A DNA stretch of 64,000 nt from Ditylenchus dipsaci. Its lineage: Eukaryota; Nematoda; Chromadorea; Rhabditida; Anguinidae. The translations under genes were made by a program, and so were the position numbers. Positions 31,690-42,202 of this stretch are shown here, one piece after another. The notes beneath the pieces are model-generated. The model saw only the letters and a program-made list of their open reading frames with translations. It searched no databases and was not told where the DNA came from. The stretch is from the NCBI GenBank assembly GCA_004194705.1, contig SADC01000161.1:123587-187586 (forward strand), read 5' to 3'. The stretch's first letter is position 1, and every line of letters begins with the position of its first letter.

Positions 31690-33340
31690 CGTTTTATGCT
31701 TGTACTTCTCGGAGAATACGGATTTTGGTCAGCGCGAAAGTTTGATGGTTTGGCTGCTAGCTAGGATGAGGATGGACCAGCAGTTCTATGTAAACGGTGT
31801 TTTGATGAGGAAGCTGCTTTTGGTGCAATTCCTCAGTACGCTGCAAACAACATCGATTTGCTCACTGACTACACTGCTTTTGGCGCCAAGAACATCTTAA
31901 AAGCGTATGAAGTGTTGCAAGTTGTAGGCAGTCGAATTATTCGCCGTCAAGATGAGTAAGTTGTGAACAGCCGTTGTTAAATAAAAGACGGCTATAAGTA
32001 GTTTACGCCCTCAAAAAACTGATTTACGCCCTCAAATTTATTATTTACGCCCTCAAATCAGAAATTTGATCAAAATACTGATTTACGCCCTCAAATTGCT
32101 CATTTACGCCCTCAAATTTATTATTTACGACCTCAAATCGATCAAAATGCTTATTTTAGCCATCAAATCATTTATTTACAGCCTCAAATTTCTCAGATTT
32201 ACCATTAAATTTAAGATGCTTAAGAAGCGAGGGCCGCTACCGAGTGGAAAACCATTATGCTCTGCAAGAACAAGGAGGAGATCGATGGCTGGCTTGCTGA
32301 ACACGGAAAGGATTATTGCTACGACTACGCTGAAGAAGGAATCAGCGCAGCTACCGACCTCTACGTGTGCCAGTACTCGAAGAAGAAGCAAAAAGGGAAG
32401 TTGGACTGCAAGGCTACTGAAAGCTCCTCTCGTAGCTCCGCTACTCAAAACATCTCACCAGTTCGCTCATCTAGACAACCGGTTTACAACGATTCAACGA
32501 GCTCTTCAAGTTAGATTATGGATATGCGTGAGTCTGATATAATCGAAATTTTTAGAACGATCCAATGATGAAGAAGCAAAGCTTTTCTACCGAACCTAAG
32601 ACCATTGCAAAAGAAACATTATGAAGAAAACAAGAAGATAACAGGTAAGTAGCCTCCACTTCGCGGTCTTGTTTAACTATAAGTTTAGAAGACGAAGACA
32701 GGCCATATGCAGTCGCTTTTTTCTATGAGAATATCACAGTGCGTGGCGAAGACAAAGTTGAACGTCTGTCAGTGAAGCTTATTCTTGTGATATCAACTCT
32801 AAGGCACGTGCGCCGCCAATCCTTTTCAGTGGTTTTGCAAGCAGATGGACCTACAAGTTAATAACGCTGAACTACCCTCTTCTGGTGAGTTATCATGTTA
32901 TAGCAGAATCATCTCATCGCAAAATTTAGGTTGCCGCCTTCTTTGATGCGACAAGATTCCCTTTCCCACTTTTACTGCTATCTTATCGCATGAGGCCACT
33001 TGGGCATACAGCAAATATTTTGGCGCCATAGCAAGTGCAGATCAAGCTCACCCCTACACCCCAAGCACTTCAAGGATGATGTGGCTGCCCTATCTCGGGC
33101 TACCGATATTTACGAATTTGCGGCAGGTAAGCTCTAACGTTCATCAATCTAAAAAAATCTTAGACACACTTCTTCAGCAGCAAGAACTCTTTCTCGACAC
33201 TGGGATGCAAAGTGGGGTGGAATCGAACGTCTTCGGAATGCGTCCTTGAAGTTCTTCCAATTCTGGCTTCTTCGAGATGACTACCGTGGTGGACTTACAG
33301 ACATGCTACCGAATTAGAAATGCCGTCCTTCACTACGAAC
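31690..33340 (+). pseudogene. Unknown split gene, partly inside an iteron-ended element
   Basis: Coding-like blocks: 31765-31956 (PAVLCKRCFDEEAAFGAIPQ, YAANNIDLLTDYTAFGAKNI, ending before GTAAGT); 32255-32514 (MLCKNKEEIDGWLAEHGKDY, LYVCQYSKKKQKGKLDCKAT); 32690-32800 (AFFYENITVRGEDKVERLSV); about 33180-33315 (WDAKWGGIERLRNASLKFFQ, FWLLRDDYRGGLTDM). Frames change between and within blocks. No family is recognised; the Cys spacing in block two recalls FLYWCH/WRKY-like fingers of transposon proteins, which is only a guess. The iteron array 31990-32215 separates block one from the rest. Confidence 0.4.
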
Positions 33341-34190
33341 AACGCCGAACTCCATGAAGAAAAAAAGTTGTGCGTGCTTTAGACTTCTTGTCAAGTCATT
33401 TAATTATTGGAAAATTGTTATTGTTGAATACGGCAAATAAAATTATTAAACCATCACATTTTTTGCTTTGTTTTTCTTGCTAGCAAAACGATCACCTAAT
33501 GGCGACTCTAAAAAGTAAGCAAACCCTTGAAAAGTCAACAAAATAGGCGGATGTTAGGCTATATAAACCTAGGTACGTATAATTTTAGCTGTTTTACAGT
33601 CGACGCTCTCCATAAGGAACCCCTCCATAAGGGACAGAAAAGTGGGCCCATTTGGTGACAGTTAGTATAATTTGACCTAAACCGACCCCTACATAAAGGA
33701 CGCTCTCTATAAGGGACAAAAAAGTCGGTCCCTTCGAGTCCCTTATGGAGAGCGTCGACTGTATTAATATTTTGACGGTCATATGTGTCAAAACGCTTAA
33801 ATTATGGTGGTAGTTGCTGACAGCAAGTCAGTGAATTCACTAAAAATTGGTAAAAAATAGATGTACACCCAAGGGATTAGAAATGACCTAGGCGATTTGT
33901 ATATCAAGGTCCATCCCCTTTCAAGCAACTAGTGACAAGTCTGTCTTTTGATTTACATCTAGTTGCATAAGTTTGAGGATATAAATGAGCAGCTTGATGG
34001 CGAAAAAAAGCATTTTGATCAATTCGATAACATAAAAAGAAATTTGAGGGCGTAAAAAAAGAAATTTGAGGCGTAAATGAGCAATTTGAGAACGTAAATC
34101 AGTATTTTGATCAACTTTCTGATTTGAGGGCGTAAATAATAAATTTGAGGGCGTAAATCAGTTTTTTGAGGGCGTAAATCAATTTTAGCC
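31990..34190. mobile_element. Iteron-ended element enclosing unknown coding blocks
   Basis: Left array 31999-32215: the word TTTACGCCCTCAAAT repeats about nine times with variants (ATTTATTA, TGCTCA and GATCAAAATAC spacers). Right array 33975-34190: the exact mirror, ATTTGAGGGCGTAAA, with the same spacers in reverse order. The 1.76 kb between them holds three of the four coding-like blocks and a nested MITE (33595-33763). The unit looks like a transposon with cargo or a captured gene part. Confidence 0.68.
33595..33763. mobile_element. Pogo/Tigger-like MITE (TACAGTCGACGCTCTCC ends)
   Basis: Perfect inverted ends TACAGTCGACGCTCTCCATA and TATGGAGAGCGTCGACTGTA, with TA at both tips. The word CCATAAGGGAC repeats inside. 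Confidence 0.82.
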
Positions 34191-34444
34191 TTAAAGACTC
34201 CGTTACTTCTGGTCAGTACCAATTGGTCTTAAGCGGAATTCAAAAATAAGCAAGATAGACAATAACTGGGATCTAGATTACTGCTTTAGCAGTTATACTT
34301 CACCAAGTCAAACTTAAGCTCTTTTCAGAGCTTATCAGCTGTAGATCTGCCCTGTTCAGGAACACCGTCGAAAATTGTTTAAAAAAGCGAAACAGACGAA
34401 AAAAGTTATTGGCTGGAATTTGAAGAGAAGAAATACGGTTTACA

Positions 34445-35090
34445 GTAGACTATCTTTTATCTGACATCCCAGTTAACTGACACCCTCGGTTATATGACAC
34501 CCTGTAAGCGATTTGTTGGCCAGCAGTCAAACTTAATAAATCAACACCCCAGTTATCTGACACCTCAATTAACTGACACCTCGTTACACCTCCCGACAAA
34601 GAAAAATTCTCTCGTTTAACTGACACCCCTTATTTTTGCTCGAATTTTCGAAAAAAATACAAAATCAAATTAAGATTATTGCCTAAATTATTGCATTTTT
34701 TCGGAAACATTTATTTTTGGCCATAGGATTCTGTTTTTCCCATTGAATATTTTATTTTGCCCATAGATTTTGCATGGCCATAGAATTCTTCTTTTTGGCA
34801 ATAGATTTTTGGGCTTACTTGCTCAAAATCATGTTTCAACCACATTTTGAGATGTTATTATATCTGAAACATGCTGCGAAAATGTTCACAGGGTGCAAAC
34901 GACACTTTTTCGAGAATTTTTTTTGGTAAAAATTATGCTTTTTGTCTTTAGCAGCTAATTGTTAAAATTTTTTACCAAAATTTTTCTCGAAAAATTGTCG
35001 TTTGTACCCTGAAAACATTTTTGCAGTATGCTTCAGACACAATAACATGTCAAAAGTGGTCAAAACATGAATTTGAGTGAGTACGGCTAA
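34445..35090. mobile_element. CAGTAGACTATC iteron repeat plus foldback core
   Basis: ATCTGACATCCCAGTTAACTGACACC starts a block in which TTAACTGACACC / TTATATGACACC repeats about six times (34455-34630). The core (34800-35090) mirrors GGGTGCAAACGACA against TGTCGTTTGTACCC. The right counterpart of the left tip is not identified. Confidence 0.5.
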
Positions 35091-35142
35091 AAAAGAAGAA
35101 ATCTATGGCCAAAAACAAGAATTATATTGCCGAAAAAAAGAA

Positions 35143-35390
35143 TACCGTATTTACTCTAATAGTAGCCCCCCCCCCCTCGTTCAAAATCGTGTTTGTGGCA
35201 TAGCGTTTTTGACCCATTTCTTGAAACTGCTTTCATGCAAGTTACCACCTATTTTGTAGCCAGTGAGATGAGCTATCAAATGCGTGGTAACTTGCCTATG
35301 ACAAGTTTTGAAAAAGTGGGTCTAAAACACAATGCCAAAAACACGATTTTGAATCAGGGGGGGGGGGCTACTATTAGAGTAAATACGGTA
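35143..35390. mobile_element. MITE, TACCGTATTTACTCTAATAG family, complete copy
   Basis: The ends TACCGTATTTACTCTAATAG and CTATTAGAGTAAATACGGTA are perfect inverted repeats with TA tips. C- or G-runs follow, then CGTTCAAAATCGTGTTTG and its mirror. Related copies: 47455-47702 and the core of 6298-7049. Confidence 0.82.
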
Positions 35391-35409
35391 ATTCTATAGC
35401 TATTCAAAA

Positions 35410-35600
35410 TCTATGGCCATCTATTTTGGCAAACCTGTTTATTGCATTTTCTTAACTCCCACGAGCTCTACCGATCCCACTTTTTGGATTTTGGTTGAGC
35501 ACCCAAAATCTCTAGATCGACCTCAAAATTTTCCGATTTTCGAGGGGTTGAAAAATAAACGGGCCGGCCCGTTTAATAGAGAAAATACGATATTTTGGTA
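35410..35600. repeat. Right half of a related TACCGTATTTTCTC element
   Basis: It ends GGCCCGTTTAATAGAGAAAATACGATAT. The body is shared with 27545-27700. A matching left tip is not seen. Confidence 0.5.
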
Positions 35601-36265
35601 TAAAAATACTATATTAATAGTATATTAATGAAATTAATACTAAGTTTATACCCAAAAAGGTATTACAAATAGTATTACTTTATACCCTGGGTATTGTTTT
35701 AAACTCAGGGTATACAATCATACTCTGGCCAATTCGAAGCAAATGTTTAATTCTAAACGCCGTTCAGCATGGTTGATTTGATGAAAAAATTGCCCTTAAA
35801 ATTTAAAGCTCACCATCAAATTTCAAATTCCACTCGAGACAAAAAATATTTGAATATCGACTTTTTGAATTTCAAATGTTTGTTGTCTTGAGCGGAATTG
35901 TACTTTTAGCAATGAGTTCACAATTTCAAGCGCATTTTTTTTAAGTAAATCAACCACGGTGAGCATGAATCTATCATCAACATTGATGGTATGCTTAACA
36001 AAGCAACAGATAGAGAAATTGTAGTGCAACCTCAAGCCTATAAAGTACGCTCTTTAATTTTGACAGTGGATTCACGTTCAGGGTGGTCGGTTCAGTTAGA
36101 AAACTGCGCTTAAAATTGTGAAAAAAATTTCGTCTGAAATATCAGGTTTTCCGAAAGTTGGCGACCACTCCTAAACGTATTTGTCTTTGGTTTTGCCAAT
36201 TTGTTCAAACCTTTTTTTAAATGATAACGATGCGTTACCAAATTATTTATCCAAGGAATAGTTTT
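35601..36265. other. AT-rich stretch, no gene recognised
   Basis: A TAGTATTA / GGTATAC-rich block (35595-35730) is followed by AT-rich sequence. The minus open frame at 35823-36035 has no recognisable domain. Confidence 0.35.
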
Positions 36266-36269
36266 CTTT

Positions 36270-37100
36270 AGGCTCTACTGCAGGGTCCGTTGCCAAAAAA
36301 CAGCTTGGTCCCCCCTGTTGTTTTTATGATTTTTTATTTTATCGTGGTGAATTCTGTGATAATTGTTTTGTGTACAAGACAAGGAGACAAGGTGGAGAGG
36401 CACCTTACAGGCGCCTTTCATGAATTATTTTAATGAGCTCCTAATTAAGGTGGCAGATGCTACTGGTGACAATTATATACTACGCGCATAATACCTTCAT
36501 AAGCAGACTCACGTCTTACAAAGACAACTGAAAAAACAACCCGTGAACACAAATTTACAAAAGTCACGCACGAAAAAGATTCAAAAAAGAATGCCCGAAA
36601 AGTGAAACCTGGCGCTTTGATACTAAAAGTCGATACTCATCTAAAAATAAAGGCTAAATCGATTCGCTCAAAATATACCTAAGAAGTAAGTCTTCAGCTT
36701 AACGTTGAGCATTTTCGGACTTGGTAACAAAAAATTCTAAAAAATTAGGAATGTGCCCAAAAAGTTCAACTTTTACTGAAAAACCTTAAAAAAAGGTTTT
36801 ACTACAACGTAATTGTGAGTTTTCTCTGAATTTGTGTTGAAAAACCACGAAATTAATTGAAAACGTAATGGAATGACAGACAAACATAGTCCAAACTATA
36901 TATAGAGATATTCAAAAATATTTGTTAACCGTTAAAAAGTCCTAGAAAACAACAGGGGGACCAAGCTAATTTTTACAAAAAACAACAGGGGGTCCAAGCT
37001 AATTTTTACAAAAAACAACAGGGGGTCCAAGCTAATTTTTACAAAAAACAACAGGGGGACTAAGCTGTTTTTTTGCAACGGACTCTGCAGTAGAACCGTT
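36270..37100. mobile_element. Element with CAACAGGGGGACCAAGC iterons
   Basis: The left end GGCTCTACTGCAGGGTCCGT then TGCCAAAAAACAGCTTGGTC is mirrored at 37060-37100. On the right the word ACAACAGGGGGWCCAAGCTA repeats four times at about 36-bp spacing (36945-37070). On the left it occurs once. Confidence 0.75.
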
Positions 37101-37149
37101 TTCTTCGTGTTTTATAATTAAATTCCATCGATGAATTGAATTTGCTAAA

Positions 37150-37390
37150 AAAAGATTTTTCAAATTCTGTTTTCACAGATCAATTTCTCTTGACGGGCAA
37201 TTTTGTTTAGTGTATTATGTCAAAAACACGATTTTCGCTCGTTCCCCACTGTGGTTCGGGATTTAGCCATCCAGCGGCCACCATAGACCAGGACCAGAAC
37301 CACAAGAGGGACCAAGCAAAAATCGTGTTTTTGACACTATACACTAAACAAAATTGCCCGTCGAGAGAAAACGATGGGCAAAATAGCAAT
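37150..37390. mobile_element. Foldback repeat, GGGCAATTTTGTTTAGTGTA family
   Basis: The left arm (TTTCTCTTGACGGGCAATTT, GTCAAAAACACGATTTT) mirrors 37308-37385. Centre GTTCGGGATTTAGCC. Relatives at 13740-13970 and 1555-1760. Confidence 0.75.
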
Positions 37391-37724
37391 TCAAAAATAT
37401 CTTTTACTTACATTAAAGCAGTTAACTTACTGAAAAGCAAAATTAAGACTCTAAATTTTGAAGAAATTCCAGGATGGGTTAGGTTAAAAGGTTAAAAGAC
37501 GGTTCTTTTTTAAAGGTCAAAACAAATGTGTTTATGGGTAGTTGCGAACTTTCTGACCAACCTGATAAATCTTCAGGGCCTTTCTATGTACGGTCTACTC
37601 GTGATATAAAGACATATATTTTTAATGAATATATGAAGACATCTCCCTCCTTCTCTCACAGGTATTGTGCTAATGAAGCTTAACATAACCAAAAATGACG
37701 CCAAGTAAGGTCATCTAGAAGCAC

Positions 37725-37803
37725 CCTCTCTAATCCGGCACCCCCGCTAATCCGGCACCCAAGGACAGGTCTCAAGGGGTGCCGGATTAGCGAGACTCGA
37801 CTG
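37725..37803. repeat. CTAATCCGGCACCC iterons with GACTCGACTGTA tip
   Basis: The word CTAATCCGGCACCC repeats, then its mirror GGGTGCCGGATTAGCGAGAC, then TCGACTGTA. The same right tip is at 43505-43560, where it follows GATGCCGGATTAGCAGGGTG. Pogo/Tigger-like ends are inferred. Confidence 0.55.
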
Positions 37804-37984
37804 TATCATTATTCCTAGCTCTAGCAATAGTTTAAAAAACAGCTATAAAAACTGAAAGCCGGACTCCCTTATTCGGTGCCCTCCCAAAAGCACCCAAAAC
37901 ATGTTTTTTCGACGTTTTAGCACTTTCAACCTGTAGGAAACATGTTTTTAGGGCGCGGCCGACCATTTTTAGAAAAAAAATATT

Positions 37985-38375
37985 TTGACCAAAAGAAGAC
38001 TTTTTGCCTTGGGGAATAAGGTAAAGGGCGCTGGAGGGTACCTGGATTGGATATTTTTTCTTGTTTTTACTCACTGGAACTTGACAAAAAGTTCTTCTGA
38101 ATGCATTTTTGATCAAGAGTACTTCTCAGATTTATGTCTAAGGTATGTGCGGTGTGCACATCTGAACCCCAAGCAACCAAGCCCCCTGCGCCCACGAAGG
38201 GGATGGGTTAGAGATGCGCACACCCCACATCCCTTAGACATAATTCTGAGAAGTACTCTTGATCAAAAATGCATTCAGAAGAACTTTTGTCAAGTTCCAG
38301 TGAGTAAAACAAGAAAAAAATATGCAATCCAGGTACCCTCCAGCGCCCTTTACCTTATTCCCCAAGGCAAAAGTC
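37985..38375. mobile_element. 390-bp foldback, GAGATGCGCACACC family
   Basis: The left arm (TGCCTTGGGGAATAAGGTAA, GGCGCTGGAGGGTACCTGGA, GATTTATGTCTAAGG) is mirrored to 38375. Centre at about 38185, CGAAGGGGATGGG. This is the best example of the family that includes 10040-10640 and 46130-46395. Confidence 0.78.
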
Positions 38376-38880
38376 CCCAAGGCAATTTTTTTTTCGAACT
38401 TTTGGTCAAATTTTTTTTTCCAAAAGTGGTTAATGAATATGTTAATTTTTAAGAAAAATTTTGAAAAATTTATCAAAGAAGTAAATCGGCACATCGACAT
38501 TTTGATATCTCGAAATGTGTTTTTAATAAAATTTTCAAAGTTTTTCCAAAAAGTAAACACGTTCTACATACCAATATGTAGCCACTATTCCAGGCTTTCA
38601 TTTGTGCTATCGTAGATAGAAAAAATATCGGAAAATTAGAGCTAAAATTGAGAAAATATCCAAAAGTACATAATGCCATGTTGAAACCCTAGTTAGGAGG
38701 CGGTAACTCACGTTACACGGTAACTTACCTGTAAGTTACTAGTAAGTTACAGTTAAGTCACCAGAGTCCGTAATCAGCAAGTTAAATCGTTTTTATAGTT
38801 AACTGGGGCTGTGTACAGTTAAGTTTATTTTTGTACAACTCGTATTTTTGAAGCAAATTCCCGTTTTTGATTTTTTCAAT

Positions 38881-39910
38881 TACCGTATTCTCTCTAATAG
38901 AAGGACATGTCCTTCTATTTTTCAACCCTTATTGACCCCTGTCCTTCTAATAGAGAGTGTCCTTCTAATAGAGAGTGTCCTTCTAATAGAGAGTGTCCTT
39001 CTAATAGAGAGTGTCCTTCTAATAGAGAGTGTCCTTCTATTTTCCAACCTGTTGGCTCCGAAGGTTGCACGAACAAATTATAAAACACATTTGTTAAATT
39101 CTTTATTGACAACAACCAAACAAACAATTAAGACTCGATCGATACATCACTTTTGTTCATAATATTTTCTTCCTCTTCCGCCAGATCGATTTCTTCGAAA
39201 AGCTCAGTCATTTCTTTGTCTTCCCTTGCTCGCTGAAGCTTGACTCGACCACTTGGCACCGGTCCATTGGCTTTGAAGCAATGAATCATATCGTCATCGG
39301 ACCCATCGATGGAATTTGTGATTTCGCACGACTTGAACGACTCGGTGATGAGCTCCTTTGACAGAGCTTCCCAGGCTTTGACAATCCATTGAAGATAGAT
39401 GGTCATCGGCGCAGCTTTCGGATTCCCTCCCTCGATCGAGTAGGCTTTGCGCTTTCGAGAAGATTTCGACTCCTGGCTTTCTTCTTGGCTCTCGGAATTT
39501 GACTCGCTATCCGAATCATTCTGCTCGATTTTATCGCTCATTTTATGTTTCTTAAATGATCACACGATTTAGTAATGCAAGAGAGCTAAATTTACGCGAC
39601 TAGGATGCGACTAGAATCACATAACACAAGTAGTTTGTAGAAATCAGTTACTTTGTTTAAGAACCGCCATTTCAAACGATTTTTTCACTTATTATAAAAC
39701 CAAAATCGGTATAGGTAAAACGCTTAGATATGTCCTTCTAATAGAGAGTGTCCTTCTAATAGAGAGTGTCCTTCTATTTTTCAACCCCCCTGCACCCCTG
39801 TCCTTCTAATAGAGAGTGTCCTTCTAATAGAGAGTGTCCTTCTATTTTTCAACCCCCTGCACCCCTGTCCTTCTAATAGAGAGTGTCCTTCTATTAGAGA
39901 GAATACGGTA
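38881..39910. mobile_element. Iteron-ended element carrying a transposase-tail ORF
   Basis: The tips TACCGTATTCTCTCTAATAG and CTATTAGAGAGAATACGGTA are inverted with TA. Next comes the word GTCCTTCTAATAGAGAGT, about five times on the left (38941-39040) and about six times on the right (39728-39900), with TTTTTCAACCC spacers. Between the arrays lies one intact 137-codon ORF on the minus strand. Confidence 0.78.
39128..39541 (-). CDS. Stand-alone C-terminal tail of a pogo/Tigger-type DDE transposase
   Basis: An open frame of 137 codons from ATG to stop. Residues 1-32 are Ser/Glu/Asp-rich (SDSESNSESQEESQ) and end in a basic SSRKRKAYS, a possible nuclear signal. Residues 48-90 (YLQWIVKAWEALSKELITES, FKSCEITNSIDGSDDDMIHC) match the stretch just after the catalytic core of pogo/Tigger/jerky transposases (W...AW..I....I..SFK.CGI.N..DG..D). 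The catalytic DDD core and the CENP-B-type DNA-binding half are absent. The acidic end (EEIDLAEEEENIMNKSD) is typical too. It could be a decayed transposase start-shifted by chance, or a short protein kept by the element. The element ends are of the same class as pogo-like MITEs nearby. Confidence 0.65.
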   Translation of the reverse strand: MSDKIEQNDSDSESNSESQEESQESKSSRKRKAYSIEGGNPKAAPMTIYLQWIVKAWEALSKELITESFKSCEITNSIDGSDDDMIHCFKANGPVPSGRVKLQRAREDKEMTELFEEIDLAEEEENIMNKSDVSIES

Positions 39911-40393
39911 ACTGGCGTAACAAAAGTTCCCGGACAACTTTTGAGCTCACTTTTTAAATAAAAATTTAACGATGAATTCCAAAAAATAGGTTTTGTAGCC
40001 CTGCATCTCCTCTTTCAAATGGCATATTGCTTTCAGCTTGACTATTTTGGATAAGTCACCATTTGGCTCCAAACACTTGTCTGGTCATTTTGAGAAGGTT
40101 ACCAACAATTTTATCACTTTAACTGGTCAAATGTTTCATTGAATTTTGAACGTCACTACAAAAATTTTATCACTTTGTTGTAGCGCAGCTCAAGAGCTAC
40201 AAACACATATTACAGAATGATTTTTGAAAATCTGAGTGTTGAGATATGGCTTTTTGGAAAAAATCAATTTCTTGAAAAAATGACCAAATCCGAAAAATTG
40301 GCAAAAACTTTCATTTTTGGAATTTTCTCATCGTTAAATTTTTATTTTAAAAAGTGAGCTCAAAAGTTGTCCGGGAACTTTTGTTACACCAGT
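39911..40393. mobile_element. TA-flanked element (ACTGGYGTAACAAAAGTTCC ends)
   Basis: The ends agree for about 70 bp (CGGACAACTTTTGAGCTCAC, AAATAAAAATTTAACGATGA mirrored). TA sits on both sides, and the left TA is the same TA that ends the 38881-39910 element. Tc1/mariner-like MITE by inference. Confidence 0.8.
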
Positions 40394-40499
40394 TAAAATT
40401 TCTAAATTTTTTCATGTGTAATAACACCATAGTGTAGCCCGCGATTCTAGTTTCTAGCAAGGTACAGATCAGTGCAAGATCTATGCAAAATGTGGGTCC

Positions 40500-41735
40500 G
40501 CGACAATTCGCCTCCGGGACAATTCGCCTTCGGTACAAAAAGTAGTGGATGTGATCTTTGAAAAGTCACTTTCAGCGTACAGTCGAACCTCTTTATAGTG
40601 ACACCCCTGGGGACCGACCCTAGGTGTCACTATATCGGGGTGTCACTATATCCACTATATCCCTTTGTCGGCAACCAAATCGGGTCCGGGGTGTCACTAT
40701 ATCAAGGGTGTCACTATATCGGGGTGTCACTATAAAGAGGTTCGACTGTACCACATTCAAACCCTTATTTTCGACGTAAAATTATTTGGTAAATCCTGTT
40801 TGATAGGACCAAAACTGAGCTTTCACCCACCCGAACCCCAAATCCAGGGTGGGTACTTTCTGGTCAGGTGTATTCACCTGGATGGCCTGAAAATTTAAAA
40901 AATAATAATAAAAACTTTTCAAATTCGTGCATTTTGAAATTTTTTTTCACCACTTGGTTTTGTTGTACTCAGGAAGTGTAGTGCTACCAGGGTAGTAATA
41001 TTTTCATCTTGTACAGAACTTTTAAAATTTATGATCCAACTTTAATTCTACTGGACAATCAATGCACTAACTAAACCATGTGGTCACCCACTTGATCAAA
41101 GAAAGGCAAATAAAGTTGGTTATAGCCCGATAATTTTGAAGTCAAATAATTGTTGTCTCTATTATCTGAGCAGGGTAAGAATGCCTTCATATATGAACAG
41201 GGAACAATTTTCCATTTATACTGGTTTCCAATGAATACATGGTATAATATTTAATTTAAAGGAGGTACAACACCATCCACACCACGTGGATATCCACTTA
41301 ATTCATATAAGTGTCCACTTGCTCAAATGTTTGTCAGTTTATCTAAACCACCTAAATCTGAGATATTTTATGTATCTAGCAGTTTTAATGAACATATTTA
41401 AAATTTGAGTAGTTTTAGTGTCTGAAATTTTTTTGACTAGCTGAAGACCTCCACGATCCAAGTGGACCATCTAAATGAACCATGTGGACAACAACATGAA
41501 AAAATTAAGGCTTTCCGGTGATGGATGGACAAAAAAAAGTAAAAAAATTATTGGAATACAACTATATTATTACCTTAACTGCAAACAAAAACTAAGAATA
41601 AGCTTATTGTTCATGGAGTGAATGGACATACTGAACAGGAAATAAAAAATGTAATTGGAGGCGAATCGGCCTGGAGGCGAATTGTCCCGGAGGCGAATCG
41701 GCCTGGAGATGAATCGGTCCGGAGGCGAATTGTCC
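40500..41735. mobile_element. Iteron-ended element, GGCGAATTGTCCCGGA word
   Basis: GACAATTCGCCTCCGGGACA then ATTCGCCT on the left; on the right GGAGGCGAATYGKCC repeats five times (41658-41735). The interior holds a nested MITE (40578-40750) and a GGACCAAAA...CACCTGGATGGCCTG repeat (40805-40890), also found at 44810-44885 and 45165-45260. No gene is seen in 40900-41600. Confidence 0.6.
40578..40750. mobile_element. Pogo/Tigger-like MITE (TACAGTCGAACCTC ends)
   Basis: Perfect ends TACAGTCGAACCTCTTTATA and TATAAAGAGGTTCGACTGTA with TA tips. Inside, the word GTGTCACTATATCGGG repeats about five times. 173 bp, no gene. Confidence 0.85.
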
Positions 41736-41804
41736 GTGTACCGCAAATGTATCGCAAAAAAGCAAAAGTATGAAGCAAATAAAAAACTCTTTGTTTCATA
41801 TTTT

Positions 41805-41880
41805 TATCGGTTCTTGTCTGTTATCGGGACTACCTTGTCACACATAACCAAGGTAGTCCCGATAACCGACAAAAACCCTT
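41805..41880. repeat. Perfect 30-bp hairpin
   Basis: GTTATCGGGACTACCTTG and CAAGGTAGTCCCGATAAC enclose an 11-base loop. It is probably a MITE core. Size and shape also suit a small-RNA precursor, but nothing else supports that. Confidence 0.5.
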
Positions 41881-42202
41881 TTATCTTATTGTTATTAATT
41901 TTCTATAGATCTTGCGCTGATACGGGGGGGGGGGGGATAAGTAATCAAAATCACTTTCTCCATTTAGTAGCATTGGTGGTAGACGGTAGATTGCGAAAGG
42001 GGGGGGGGTGCACTTGAAGCTTCACGGCGAGGAGCATGCCCTTCCACCTTTAAAGTGAAAACCGGATTAGGCACTCCGACCCAAAGCTTCATCACTGTAT
42101 AGGTCAAAAAGTGAAAAAAATAGGTTTTTGGACCTTTTGAAAAGCTGTGACTCTGTATATGCAATTTTAGTAAACACAAATATTAAAGTCAAAACTAAAT
42201 CT

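Noticed and set aside
31999..32215. CRISPR-like array of TTTACGCCCTCAAAT with spacers
   Set aside because: Units are short and degenerate, spacers are themselves repeated, and a mirrored copy lies 1.8 kb away. The host is an animal. It is a transposon end array.
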